Positions 1-10,912 of a DNA stretch of 64,000 nucleotides are shown in pieces. Made by a program: the position numbers and the translations under genes. Position 1 is the stretch's first letter. Each line of letters begins with the position of its first letter. The notes beneath the pieces are model-generated. The model was given only the letters and a program-made list of their open reading frames with translations. It made no database searches and was not told where the DNA came from. The DNA comes from Gaeumannomyces sp. JS-464 (taxonomy: Eukaryota; Ascomycota; Sordariomycetes; Magnaporthales; Magnaporthaceae), in NCBI GenBank assembly GCA_002197995.1, contig NGZR01000004.1, positions 4,154,001-4,218,000 of the forward strand, read 5' to 3'.

Positions 1-1026
1 TCGGCCTTGGCCTCAAAGTCTGCTAGGCATCTGGCGGACAGCGCCCGCCACTTGGCCGCCATCTCGTTGGTCTCTGGCGAGAGGCGTTAGCAGCCGGTCT
101 TCATTAACTCCCATGCTGTGTGATACGCAAGAAACCAGATACTCACTGTGATCCACAAACATGCGATGGTAGGACCGGTCCAAATCCGCAGCGGTCGACG
201 AGCCGAAGACGGCAAACGGCGTGAGCACGGTGAACAGCTTCTGCCGCAGCACGTTCCACACCATGGCCCGCAGCATCAGCGCCAGCACCTCGGGCGTGCG
301 CTCCGCGACCTTGGGCACCCTCGTGTCGGCACAGCAGTCCGGCACGGCGCGCTCGCGCCAAGGCACGGTAGCGGCACCCGCGGCCTCGACGAACCGGACC
401 AGCGAGACGGCGTCCTTGCGGCCCTTGCGGACTAGCGCGTTGATGGTGCGGTTGACCTTGACGAAGGCGCCGACCACGGTCGCGTCAAAGGTCGGCTCGT
501 GCCGGTCCACGTTTGCCAGGGCCTCCTGCTGGAGGGTCGTGAGGAGCTCGGTCTGCTTGGCCAGCTCCTTGTCCGCGACTGTCCAGGCTGCGCGGACGAC
601 TGAGTAGTCCTGGCTGTATTTGAGGAGCTCAGAATCACGCTCCCGGAGGAGTGCTTCCGTCTCCCGCAGGGCTGCTTCCTTCTCCCGTAGGGCTGCGTCC
701 TTGTCCCGGATAACGTTTAGCAGCGTGTCGTTGAGGCTCCGCAGCTCCTCTATCTTGTCGCTTGTGGAGGCTGCCGGCCTGGAACTGGACACGGGCGCCG
801 GTATGTTTGGGGGCTCGGCCCCGCAGTCGCGGTTGGGGCAGCCGGGAACGGGATTGTTGTCTCTCATGGTGTTCTGCTCGTCGCCTTCGTCGTCGTTGAT
901 GCTCGGGGAGGAGGTAAAGCGGTATGAAACGAGAGCGGCTACAGATTCGAAGATGGCATCCATGCCTTGCTTGTAGCAGGCGAGGGAAGCTGCGGGATCA
1001 GGGACAGCGCCCGTTTGCCAGAGCAT
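1..1026 (-). CDS. Hypothetical coiled-coil protein, 3' end cut by the window edge
   Basis: Not assigned to a named family. The ATG is at 1024-1026; an in-frame ATG at 961-963 is an alternative start. A long charged heptad-like stretch (many REKEAAL and RERDSEL type repeats) spans about residues 90-165 and predicts a coiled coil, preceded by a Ser/Pro-rich low-complexity part. An intron at 74-146 is supported by a GTGAGT donor, a GCTAAC branch point and a GCCAG acceptor; splicing removes a dubious tail and continues the frame as DHKTNEMAAKW out of the window. The gene therefore continues beyond position 1. It is transcribed away from the Hsp70-like gene, with which it shares a 442-bp intergenic region. 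No enzyme motif is visible. Confidence 0.6.
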
Positions 1027-1468
1027 TCATCAATGCATCAAAGGGTCCCAAAGCGGTGGGAGGGGTCGGCTCTACGGGCTGATCGGGCGCGCGGGGAGGG
1101 AGGCCGCCGCTTGGGGCCACTGTAGCCGGGCGAAGCTGAAAGTCCTTATCAAAGGATTGCCGCCGTGGCGCCCCTAACTGGGCTAGCTGATCAGACTACT
1201 GATGCACAGCGTCGGGAGCTGAAGCAGCTTTTGCGAATGGTATGAAGACCATGTAACGGTACCAACCTCAGCCTGACCACCCCTGATTGGGTCCTGAAGC
1301 TCATCGACGGAGGCCCCTCCTTCTTTTGCTGTCGAGCCCCTCTAGCTCGAAAGCCAACGACACTTTCAAAACTCCCAATACCCAGGCGTTTGTTAATTCC
1401 TCAACCAGTTCCATCACCAACCGAAATCCTTCAGCGTCGACAACATTCCTACCTACCATCGACTCATC
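1027..1468. other. Divergent intergenic region
   Basis: This separates the coiled-coil gene (left) from the Hsp70-like gene (right) and must contain both promoters. I see no TATA box or repeat that I can defend. Confidence 0.5.
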
Positions 1469-3589
1469 ATGGCGCAACCTAGGCTCGTTATCGGTCTCGA
1501 CTTCGGAACGACCTACACGTAGGTGACGCTCAACTAGGGCAAATTTTCTCCTCCAAGCTTGTTGGGTGACGCTGGGCTGACTGAGGCGGTTTGCTACTCT
1601 GCAGGGGTGTGGCATATTGCGACAAGGAAAATGCACCCACGGACCAGATCGCCGTCGTCAATGAGTGGCCCGGCGTCGGGGCCGTCGGCAACAAGGAGAA
1701 GGCGCCGTCTCGCATTGCATACGTGCCCCCACCAGCCGGCCAGACGACCGGCGGCACAATCGTCTGGGGAGACTTGATCAAACCTCGGATCAAGGCTCCT
1801 GTGCACGCGTGCATGAAGCTGCGTCTGGACGACAAACAGTCCGGCTCACGGCAGCTCGCGCTCCTCATGCGGATCCTGACGTCTGACATGGGCGGCCTGG
1901 ACATAAGCGACATCGACGAGGCCCTCGCCGGCAACGGCGGCGCGCCCCCTGCGTATCCGGGCAAGGATGTTGTCGAGATCGTGGCCGACTACCTGAGCCT
2001 GGTGCGGGACACGGCGTACCAGTCCATGAGGAAGCGGTACGGCGGCGTCTTTGACGGCATGCGCAAGGAGCTCGTCGTCACGGTGCCCGCCGTGTGGAGC
2101 GAGCGCGCCAAGGACCAGACCATGAAGGCCGTGGCGAAGGCCGACTGGGGCGTCAGCAAGACGTCCATGATCACGGAGCCCGAGGCTGCGGCCATCTACA
2201 CGCTTCGCGGCATGGCCGAGAGCTCCAACAAGACCGAGATGAAGGTCGGCGACACGTTTGTGCTCTGCGACGCCGGCGGCGGCACGGTTGACCTGATCTC
2301 GTACAAGATCACCCAGGTCAGCCCTGCGTTCCACGTCGAGGAGGCCGCCGTAGGCAGCGGCGACAAGTGCGGAGCGACCTACGTCGAGAAGGAGTTCCTG
2401 AACTGGCTCGAGGACTGGATTGGCCCAGAGCGGTTCAAGAGGATCCCGGCGGAGAAGACGCGGCATGGAAGCGTCATGATCAACGAATTTGAAATGAACA
2501 AGTGCCAGTTCACTGGTGAGCACAGATCCTCAGTGCTATCTTTTTATATTTGACCCTCGCTGACCAAGAGTACTTGCAGGATCCGACAACGACATGGCAA
2601 TCCGGCTTCCCAATGAGGCTGGTATCTCCGACGACGACGACCTCCAAATCGAAGACGGAAGTCTGTTCATGAACGCGTAAGGGACGCCAATTTCGCGAAC
2701 CCTAGGCCAGCGTGGCGAGCAATACTGACCTAGTGTTTTGTCTCACGGGTAGAGAGCAGATGCAGAAGGTGTTCGACCCCTGCGTCAACCGGGTGCTCGA
2801 GCTTGTCGACGGCCAGGTCGCGGCCGTGATGAAGGCTGGCCACGGGAAGCCCAAGATGGTCTTCCTGGTGGGGGGCTTTGGCCGCAACATCTACCTCTTC
2901 AAGAAGATCCAGGAGTACTGCACGGCGCGCGGCATGCAGACGCGCCAGCCGGCACACCCGTGGTCCGCCGTGGCACGGGCGCCGTCTGCCGCGGCCTGGA
3001 GACGGGCAGCGGCGGCCTGGTGGCGGTCCGGCTGGCGCGCAGGTTCTACGGCACGCCCGTCAGCAGGGTCTTCAACCCGTCCATCCACAGCCCCGCCGAC
3101 ATGATCACGGACGAGTACACGGGCCGCAAGATGGCAAAGGGCCAGATGGCTTGGCTGGTCGAGAAGTCGGACCGCCTGCCCGAGGACACGCCCAAGGAGA
3201 TCACCATCGCCGTCAGCGCCCACTTCACGCTCGACGAGGAGCGCCAGCTCGGCGCCATCCTGGCCGGCTGCAGCGAGGATGTTGCCCCGAGCCGCTTTGC
3301 CGATGATTGTGAGTTTCATATATATATATATATTTTTCCCCATCATTTTACACAACAAAGTGCTGACAAATTGCACGTTCCAGCCGTCAAAATCATCTGC
3401 AGGGTCCGGGTAGACTTCAACGACATCCCCATCATCCGGTTCCCAAGATCGACCAACCCCCGTACCGGAAAGGAGTACTTCGAGGTCGACTTCAAGCTGC
3501 AGGCTCGCCTCTCGGGTGGCGAGATCAATTGGCGGCTGATATTCCAGGGTGAGGAGTGGGGAAGCACGACGGTCAGCTACGACGACTGA
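1469..3589 (+). CDS. Hsp70-like (HSPA12-type) ATPase
   Basis: Actin/Hsp70-fold ATPase of the fungal Hsp70-like group. Five exons: 1469-1518, 1605-2515, 2580-2676, 2753-3308 and 3384-3589, all with GT-AG introns. The phosphate-1 motif VIGLDFGTTYTGVAY is split by the first intron, the phosphate-2 motif is CDAGGGTVDL (about 2269-2298), and the adenosine motif is FLVGGFGRN (about 2863-2889). The protein is about 606 residues and ends with a short beta-rich region, with no recognisable canonical substrate-binding domain or EEVD tail, so it is not a housekeeping DnaK. One G appears to be missing at about 2977-2979: the frame must shift between WSAVAR and GAVCRGLE, a conserved block in this family. 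Exons sum to a complete frame once that base is added. Likely cytosolic; the client or partner is unknown. Confidence 0.85.
3318..3333. repeat. (AT)8 microsatellite inside an intron
   Basis: Eight AT units lie within the last intron (3309-3383) of the Hsp70-like gene. Confidence 0.9.
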
Positions 3590-4255
3590 GCGATGCAGGC
3601 GCTAGACGGGCATACAGGCGTAGGAGGACCATGCTGCGGCGTGCACTGTAGTTATCATTGTAATTGGTTAGAACCTCAACTTGAATAGGTAGGCGTCTCG
3701 CTAGACGTTTTTTTTGGCGTACTTTCCTCTGCTCCCCCGCCCGATTTCCACGCAAAGGGGTCTAGCGCTACGGCCATTTTCAACTGCTGGCAAGGCTACC
3801 AATAAGAGCCGGAGGCGCCCGCCATAGCCTGCTGCGTCTCTGTCACGTCGGGTGCCAAGGGCTCCAGAACCAGATGATATGGTCTGATAGCTGAAAACCC
3901 TGCCGTTTGCCTCTATCTCCCCTGTTTTCGCAATCGATGTACTGTACTTGGGTGGCGGCACGGACAAAAGCCCCCTTCCCTTTTGGGTGCGGCTGAGCGG
4001 CTCGGGGCCGATAATAATATTGAACGCCACCTCGTTTTTGGGGGTCGCGAACTGGGCGTCTAGTCTTGCCTGGCCGCGATGCTCGCGCCTTGAACTGACC
4101 AGGGTCCATCATGTGACACCCCTAGCTGCCGACGAGGCCAGGCCAAGGCCAAGCACTCTGAGCCTCGAGCCCTTCTCTCCTGCCACACACCAGGTGGCAT
4201 CAAGGTCAGCTCGCGTCGGAGCGGCGCGCGCGCATCGTCGACAACGACTAATGCC
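3590..4255. other. Intergenic region without recognised gene
   Basis: 3' flank of the Hsp70-like gene and promoter of the Cys-rich membrane protein. Several reading frames are open here but none has introns, motifs or a start in a sensible context. Confidence 0.5.
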
Positions 4256-7033
4256 ATGGCTCCAGCGGCTCCCACGACGACGCCGACGCCGGCTCCCACG
4301 GCTCCGCTCGTGGGAGCCAGAGCCGCCGTGCCGCTCACCACCATCTGGACGCCGCCGTCCTCGTGCGCGACGCCGGTCCCCGTCGTGGAGGGAGGGACAT
4401 GCCGGTCCGCAACGGGCTGCTCTTGGTACTCGTCGAGCGGCATCACGACCACGCGTGCCGACGTCAACTACCCGTTCATGACGGCCGCTTGGGCGTACAT
4501 CTCGGCCTCTTGTGTGCCTCCGGGATGGAACGGGGGCGTCGTATCTGAGTCCCGCGCTGGGGTGTCCGGCCGGTTATGTCACTGCCTCGACTGGCAGAGG
4601 TATTGTTGCATCGCAAACATCCCTTGCGTGCTGCCCGAGGTAACAACAGCGACTCTCCCTGGCCGCCAAAGAAACACGCTAACCAGCAAATGCGGCTGTC
4701 TTCAGTGACTTTTCATCCTTCAACACCTATTCCGGATGCTACGGGACCACGCGGGTCACCGCCGGACAGACCTACTACCTGCGCCCAGGGCGTTTCAACC
4801 GTCACCAGCGTCGAGTCTACAGGCCGCTCGACCTGGAGAGCCGCGGTCGTCACGCAGTCGAGCACGATAACACGCACGTACACGGCCCCGACCTTGGTCA
4901 CAGTGCTTGCGCCGCCTGTGCTGCTGGTCCGAGACGCGAGAGCTGGACAGGAAGATCTGGTGGTGACGTCCCCGTCCCCTGTTAGCACAACGTCCGGCTT
5001 CTCCATCTTCAGCCTCAGCTCCGTCATCTCCATCGTTGCCACCGTAGCCATCGCCATCGGCTGCCTCGTCGTGTTCTGCTGCGTGTGCTACTGCTGCTGT
5101 CGGTCTCGCAGGCCGCGGCCCATTGTATATTATAATAACCCGACTAGAGCGACCTTTCCTCCCCCACAGCCTGCCCCCGTCGTCAATCCTTCACAGCCTG
5201 CTCCTGTCTTCAACCCTCTACGACCTGCACCGGTATTTAATCCCACACGGCCTGCTCCCGCGTTTAATCCTCCGCCGCCTATCGCCCTCTTCAACCTTCC
5301 ACGGCCAGCCACCCCCTTCAATGCCCCCAAAACCGTGGACAAACACAAATGCCACAGCTGTCAGGTAAGCTGCTACGACGAGGCCAAGACGGAGTTCAAC
5401 GGCTGCTGCTCCTGCCGAGACACACGCACGACTCCGCAGGACGCCGTCCCCAAGAGCCAGCGCATCAGCGGCTACTGCCGGACCTGCCGGGACCGCTGGC
5501 GCGCGTCGGCCCGGCCAAGTGCCCGGAGTCGTGGCACCTCGACAAGCTCGAGTGCAAGCACAACCGGAGCGCGGCCTGCTCCCGCTCCGGCAAGTTCGAG
5601 ACCGCCTGCTGCCTCTGCAGGGACTCGCGCCCGGGCCGCCTCACCGTGGACGCGCGCCTGGCCGCCTACTGCGGGCCCTGCGCTCGGCACTGGCGCGAGA
5701 AGCCCCTGAGCTCGCTACCCAGCACCATCTGCTGCGGCCGCGGCGGCGGTAGCGGTAACTGCGCGCGCGAGCCCGAGGGCCTGATCGAGTTCCTCAACCG
5801 CAACAACCTCGCGTGCTGCGCCTGCACCGACGTGCGGCCGCGCAAGGGCGAGGCGGACCTGCCGCTGGGCGCGCGCACGGCGCCGTACTGCGCGCCCTGC
5901 CGCCGCTTCTACCACGACCAGCCGCCGGAGAAGCTACCGGAGAAATGGCGGATCCGGTGCCGGCACGGCAAGAAGCTGATCGCCGGCGCCGCCGCGTCCA
6001 AGTTCGGATCGCCGGACCGCTGCTGCTGCGCGTGCGCCGACGTGCGGCGCACGACATGTCGCGCGAGCAGCGCGTCGAGAAGTACTGCGCGTCCTGCCGC
6101 GACTTCTGGGCGGGCTTGCCCGACGGCGCGTGCCCGGCCGAGTGGCGGCTGGACCGGTGCGCGCACGTCAGCGCCGGCGTGGCTTGCGGCCAGCGCGGCG
6201 GCGGCGGCGGCGGCAGCAGCAGGCGGTGCTGCGGGTGCAGGGATGAAAGAGTGCTGGTGCGGACGCTGATGGAGCGCGTGGCGACGTACTGCCCCGCGTG
6301 CCGGCCGCTGTGGCTCGACCAGTCCAAGGCGAGCTTCCCGGCTCACTGGGAGCACGGGTCCGGGTACTTCCCGACGCTGAAGCCGGGGCTGGACGGTAAA
6401 GACCAGAAGCCGGCGGTGGCGTTCCCGCAGGAGTCGAAGAGCAAGTACCGGCGCATGCACGACCAGGGCCCGCGGTTTGGGGAGCCGCGGTATGGGGAGG
6501 AGGTGGACGAGCCGGAGGCAGACGACGAAGCAGCCCCCGCGCAAAACAACCCTCCGAACCCGGTTATAAAGCGACAGCCGCCGGCGATGGCTAGCAGCCC
6601 GATCGCGTCGCAAGGAAGCTCGAGCAGGAACTTTCCAACTGGGCTCGAAACCTTGAGCCCGGGCCCCGGGAAAGGGCACGCGGACACGGACGCGCCCCGA
6701 CCTGGGCAGGACGCATTTTCAGAAAAGGGGCTGTGCAGGGGCACGCCGACTTTCACGGTCCTGCCGGCTGTCTCTCCCGGACCGGCTAAAGAAGAAACAG
6801 ATGCACCTCCCAAGCAGCGGCAAACGTCGCCGCGGCCTGAGGGAGAACCTCGCCGTACGCCATGTAAGCAATGATTCATTTCTTGTTTTTCTTATTAAGC
6901 CTTGAACAACGCTACTAACCTTGCTGCGTTTGCCGACATAGCTCGCTTTGGGTCCGCCGAGTGGCGTCGAGAACAAGACCGACGGGGTCTCCAGTTCAAC
7001 AAGCCACAGTTTGGCGTCCTGCCTGAAAGTTGA
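4256..7033 (+). CDS. Single-pass membrane protein with five tandem Cys-rich modules
   Basis: Exons 4256-4639, 4706-6863 and 6942-7033. The N-terminal part is Thr/Pro-rich and then Cys-containing (starting TTIWTPPSSC), resembling the ectodomain of a fungal-specific family that ends in a Cys-rich knot and a membrane span. One hydrophobic segment (about 5023-5094) is followed by a Cys cluster and basic residues, then six 9-residue Pro/Asn repeats. The cytoplasmic half has five modules (about 5341-6350), each with CCxC plus D-x-R, later YCxxCRxxW and usually CPxxW, suggesting metal binding by inference only. The tail is disordered and ends FNKPQFGVLPES after the last intron. Four single-base corrections are needed, at about 4532-4536, 4788-4790, 5500-5506 and 6046-6051; each restores a module or ectodomain pattern. 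Length is about 877 residues. No named function. Confidence 0.7.
5167..5328 (+). repeat. Six tandem 27-bp units coding Pro/Asn repeats
   Basis: Six consecutive 9-residue units of the type QPAPVFNPL or RPAPVFNPT, the last two degenerate, form the juxtamembrane linker of the Cys-rich membrane protein. Confidence 0.85.
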
Positions 7034-7286
7034 GACGGATGCCATCCGTGCCTACCAGGCGGGACAAGGAACCTTCCGAACCTAAATACTCTGTAAATAT
7101 CATTGTTGTAATACGGTCCCATGGACTGAGGGTTTCACACGAAATTTCCTAATTGATCGAGCGGCATGCCGCGGCCTTCTTGGAGAAGATACCCTCTGCC
7201 AGCCACCTACTTGTATAGAGATTGAAATTAATTACTAGTCTGTAAAATACGATTGCTTCCAACACCTCCAACCCTCGTCCCCAGTG

Positions 7287-9354
7287 TCACACCACCCGAA
7301 AATTCTCAACATTTGTCTCCATCGGCAGCTCCATCTCTTTCACGAAAGCCCCTTCCCGAATCTCAACAATCCCACATTCGCCAACCAGCTGCCATTCATG
7401 CTGCGAGTGCTTGCGCAGCACAAACGGGCGCTTGCTTCCACGAACGACGCAAACCGAATCGCCCACCCGAGCGTCTCTTGACACCAAGATCGGTTGCCGG
7501 CCAAGGACATTACCGTCCATCTCGGCCAGCTCGAAGTCCTCCAAAAGGTTGGAGAGCAGCAGCAGGTCCCCCCATTCGCCGGCCTCCATACCCCGTCGCC
7601 CCACTCCTCGTTCAAGAAGGCCATTAGGTCGCTGTCTCTTTGATCAGAGACAGAAACACCAAAAATCGTGAAGAAGGACTCCATGAGTTTTCCCTGATCG
7701 AGATCGAGGCCGAGGGACGCGAGCTGCGCTCTGAGGCAACGTGCGTCCGGCTGGAGATTTTCGGCATCGTCATCATCATGGCCAGCAACCATTTTGAGCA
7801 GTTGGAAGGCAGAAAATAGGTAGAGACTCTTAGGTAATTCAGGCGTTCTGAAAATCAGCCGCAGGATATTCTGAAGAGTGTAGACCTCTATTTGCCCCTC
7901 CAGAAGCTTGACTCGGAGGGCGGCTTGGAACGGCTTTTCGGACGAGTGGTCGGAGTGGTACTGCCCACCCAATTTATACAGATGCCGTATGATGCCTAGT
8001 TGCGTGCCCTGTAGGCACAGGGTCCGGCCGCCGACCGACGGCCTTTCGAGCGACTTGGAGTGCCGGATCGACGTGTGAGAGCACGTTCCTGCCAGCACCG
8101 GAGCGCCGAATCTCGGAAAAGGAACCCATGATGGCGGCCCTTCGGCGGCGGCCCTGGGGGGTCGGCATCCAAGAGAAAATCCAACAGGTCATCGTCGTCG
8201 CCCAACGGCGCCGTGGCCAGGAGCAATGCGGCGACAAATTCAACCTGCAGTTCGCTGAAGGATTTGCTGTAGTCCGGCTCCAGATCCAGCTTGGACAGGC
8301 TCAGAAAGGCGAAGACGTGGTCGCGCCTATCGCTCACCTCACAGCTGAACCCTATCAGCGCGACGGCGGCGCGCAATGCGTTGGACTCCCGAGGGGACCC
8401 GCGTGTGACCACAACGGCAGAGAGAGCGAGGCGGCCGCCAAGGTATGTTTGTACCAAAGTCGCCGCCGTGCCTGCAAAGGCGACTCCGGCGGCGCTGTCA
8501 AAACAATACGGCATTAGGCGGTCGCAGGCGAGATGGAGAACTCGGTCGGCAAGCGCAACAATGTCCCACGTGGCAACCTGGCGTGGCGTGCACACGGCAA
8601 TCTCCCGCGCCAGAGCGATCTCCTGATATATCCAGGCGCGCTTCCAAATTGGGAGGGCCATGAAATGGCGAATGGCTGCCCACCTGGATCTTGCCGTCGG
8701 AGCTTGCGCTTGCCCGGAGCAAGTCTCTTGGTCATTGAAAAGTCCCGTGTGATTTCGCAGCAGGTCTAAAGCCTCTTCCCCATTTCGGGGAATCGAGCCG
8801 TGGCCGATAATCGCTCCGAAAACCATGTACATTGATCCCAAGGCAAGGTGAATGGTTTTGTCCTGATCAAGCCCAAGCCATGCCAGTACGAGTTCGGCCT
8901 GGGAGTAAATGCTGGCCATGAGCTTGACTTGGTGGTTCTTTTCAGGGACGTCGTCCTGGTTGATGCAGACGGCGTCCGCCCAGAGCCTGAACGACGATAG
9001 CGATCTCGTCGGGAACATGCGCCCCCAGGCCTTGCCAACGTGCCTGAGTGCAGACTCAAGCGACCTTGTGACCACTTTGTCTCTGCCGTTGATGATGATG
9101 ACGGCTTGGTTGCTGGGGTCTGTGGGGTTGCCCCAGACGTAAGACAGGGCAGAGAACTCTACGTCTTTATCAAGCACAACGGTGTGCAGCTGGCATTCTA
9201 GTTTTACCCCCGTGGTGTCCATGATTTCCAAGAGGCGGATCTCGTGCGGGGCTGTAGAAAGTGGCAAGTACAGCGAGTCCGACATGAGCTGCTTGCCTTT
9301 ATACATGGCTTTGGTGCTTTGGGACTTCACGGATTCAGCGGCTTGGTGGTCCAT
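7287..9354 (-). CDS. HET-domain (heterokaryon incompatibility) protein
   Basis: Start ATG 9352-9354, stop 7287-7289. The HET domain lies in the first about 230 residues: FSALSYVWGNPTD, then LWADAVCINQDD, then MASIYSQAELVLAWLG, and WIYQEIALA. HET proteins trigger programmed cell death or growth arrest when incompatible hyphae fuse; here the role is inferred from the domain only. The C-terminal half (about 340-688) has a conserved-looking DRRDHVFAFLSL segment and ends in the typical HET-protein tail with a V-G-D-x-V-C-V-V barrel (VGDSVCVVRGSKRPFVLR). Two single-base frame breaks, at about 8135-8155 and about 7590, must be bridged to reach this tail; both lie in G/C runs. No intron is evident. 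Confidence 0.82.
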
Positions 9355-10912
9355 GTCTCTTGTGGCTTAAGGACTCTTTCTTAATTAGCCCGGTGACAGA
9401 GGCTCTGCAGGGTCGATTGGTTGTGAGGCTAGAAAGATAGTGAATTGGGTGGAGCAACAAGTCGATAATGCGAAGCAAAGATTATTTGCGAAAGGAGAAA
9501 AGGTTGAGGAGATGAATGTTGATTGGGAGTTAAAAAAAAAAGTTTTTGGTGCTATAGTAATCGAGTGAATAAGTACTTTAAAACAGAGACAGCGACGTGG
9601 TGTGAGCCGATCCAAATCTCTCGCAATCATGAATCGATGAACGTTCAAAGGTTGTTCAAACACTGACAGATTTGCCAGAGAGGGAGTGCCCATGCTTTAT
9701 AGCCAGCCTACCACCAGCCATAGAATTTAATTTGCTGCGCCACATCCATCCACATTCGCCAAGTCAGCCGGGCTACGGAATGTGCATTTCTGGGCAGGAA
9801 TACGTCGTTATATTCAGCAAAGGCCATGCAGCGCTCGAGCTACGTGAACGACGATAATTGGCTCTCGTTCTCTAGAAGACCTTGGCATGCGTGGCTGGCG
9901 TGGTTGCCTAACGGCACGCTACTACACTCTAATCCCCATAGGCTAGCGGCATCCATACAGGTACGTACCTAGGCTGGAGGTCGTGATTGGGTGATGAGAT
10001 CTACCTGGCGAGCCTCTCCTATTAAGATGAAGCCCAAAAGCCCTCCAAGACACCACGTCTTTGTGACATGCACCCATCAAACCCGGAGACAATCCAGTTG
10101 TGTGGCTAACTATTGCCAGGCTGAAAATCTTGTTTTTCCCTCACTCCCTGTAGCCCTTTGAGGGAACCCTCCACTTTGACGCAGCTTGTCGCTTGCCACT
10201 CATCATCTCGGATAATGGCGTCTTTGCATAGAGGAGGTACATCCAAAGTTGTGGGAGATAGAAAAAGTTGCGAGGTAATTAATTATAATACAGAGATAGT
10301 GAAACTTTTAGGGGAGCCGGCAATCGTTGTTAGTGCGGAATATTTACCTAGGATTATTGACGCTATGGTTCTTCAGTTGGGGATTGGAAGCTTATAGTCC
10401 CTTCATTCGTCTTCCACGGCTTTTGATAGTATTTACTTGAAATGATTGCTTAAAAATGTGACGGCGGTGGCTGTGATTGGGTGCCGGCCCCGGTTTCCCC
10501 GGGGTCGTCTAGGGGAACATGGGAGAACAGGGCGACCACCGCTTATGCTCATATTCCCCGCACAATTTTTCTATAGAGAATGACCTCATTTCTGGGTTCA
10601 AGTTCTGAGGTAGCATCCGGCGGGGATCCCGGGTGCGGAGAAGAGCCCAGTCGGAGAAATGAGAATGCGGGGGTTCAGGGTTTCGGGGTAAAGAAGCCCG
10701 GGTCGTTGCTACATATATGCGCCGGTGGAGCGGCGCCCTTGTTTTGAGGCTAAACAGAGCATTCTCGGCGTAAAAACGGCGGGCTATAAGAAGGGTGGGC
10801 GGCGGGCACCCTGACGCCATGATGGGTAGCGTCATCGGAACGAACCGACTGTGTCCTGCCATCGCGATCAGGCACTCTGCACTCGACCAGCGGGACCGGT
10901 CTGGCAAGGACA
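9355..10912. other. Gene-free region with an AT-rich island
   Basis: Contains the HET promoter on the left and the GH43 promoter on the right. A patch at about 10220-10400 is clearly richer in A/T and in TpA steps than the surroundings and carries an open frame of about 79 codons with no recognisable domain. I see no complete gene. Confidence 0.45.
10785..10790 (+). promoter_or_regulatory. Candidate TATA box of the GH43 gene
   Basis: TATAAG lies 122 bp upstream of the GH43 start codon at 10913. Position fits a fungal core promoter; no other evidence. Confidence 0.4.

Noticed and set aside
4576..4790. Alternative splice of the Cys-rich protein using the CCAG acceptor at about 4686, which keeps frame without corrections
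   Set aside because: It would encode a Pro-rich sequence without the Cys pattern; the other frame reads SGCYGTTRVTAGQTYY, matching the family ectodomain, so two single-base errors are more likely.
10604..10630. tRNA T-arm-like string GGGTTCAAGTTC
   Set aside because: No matching acceptor, D or anticodon stems around it.
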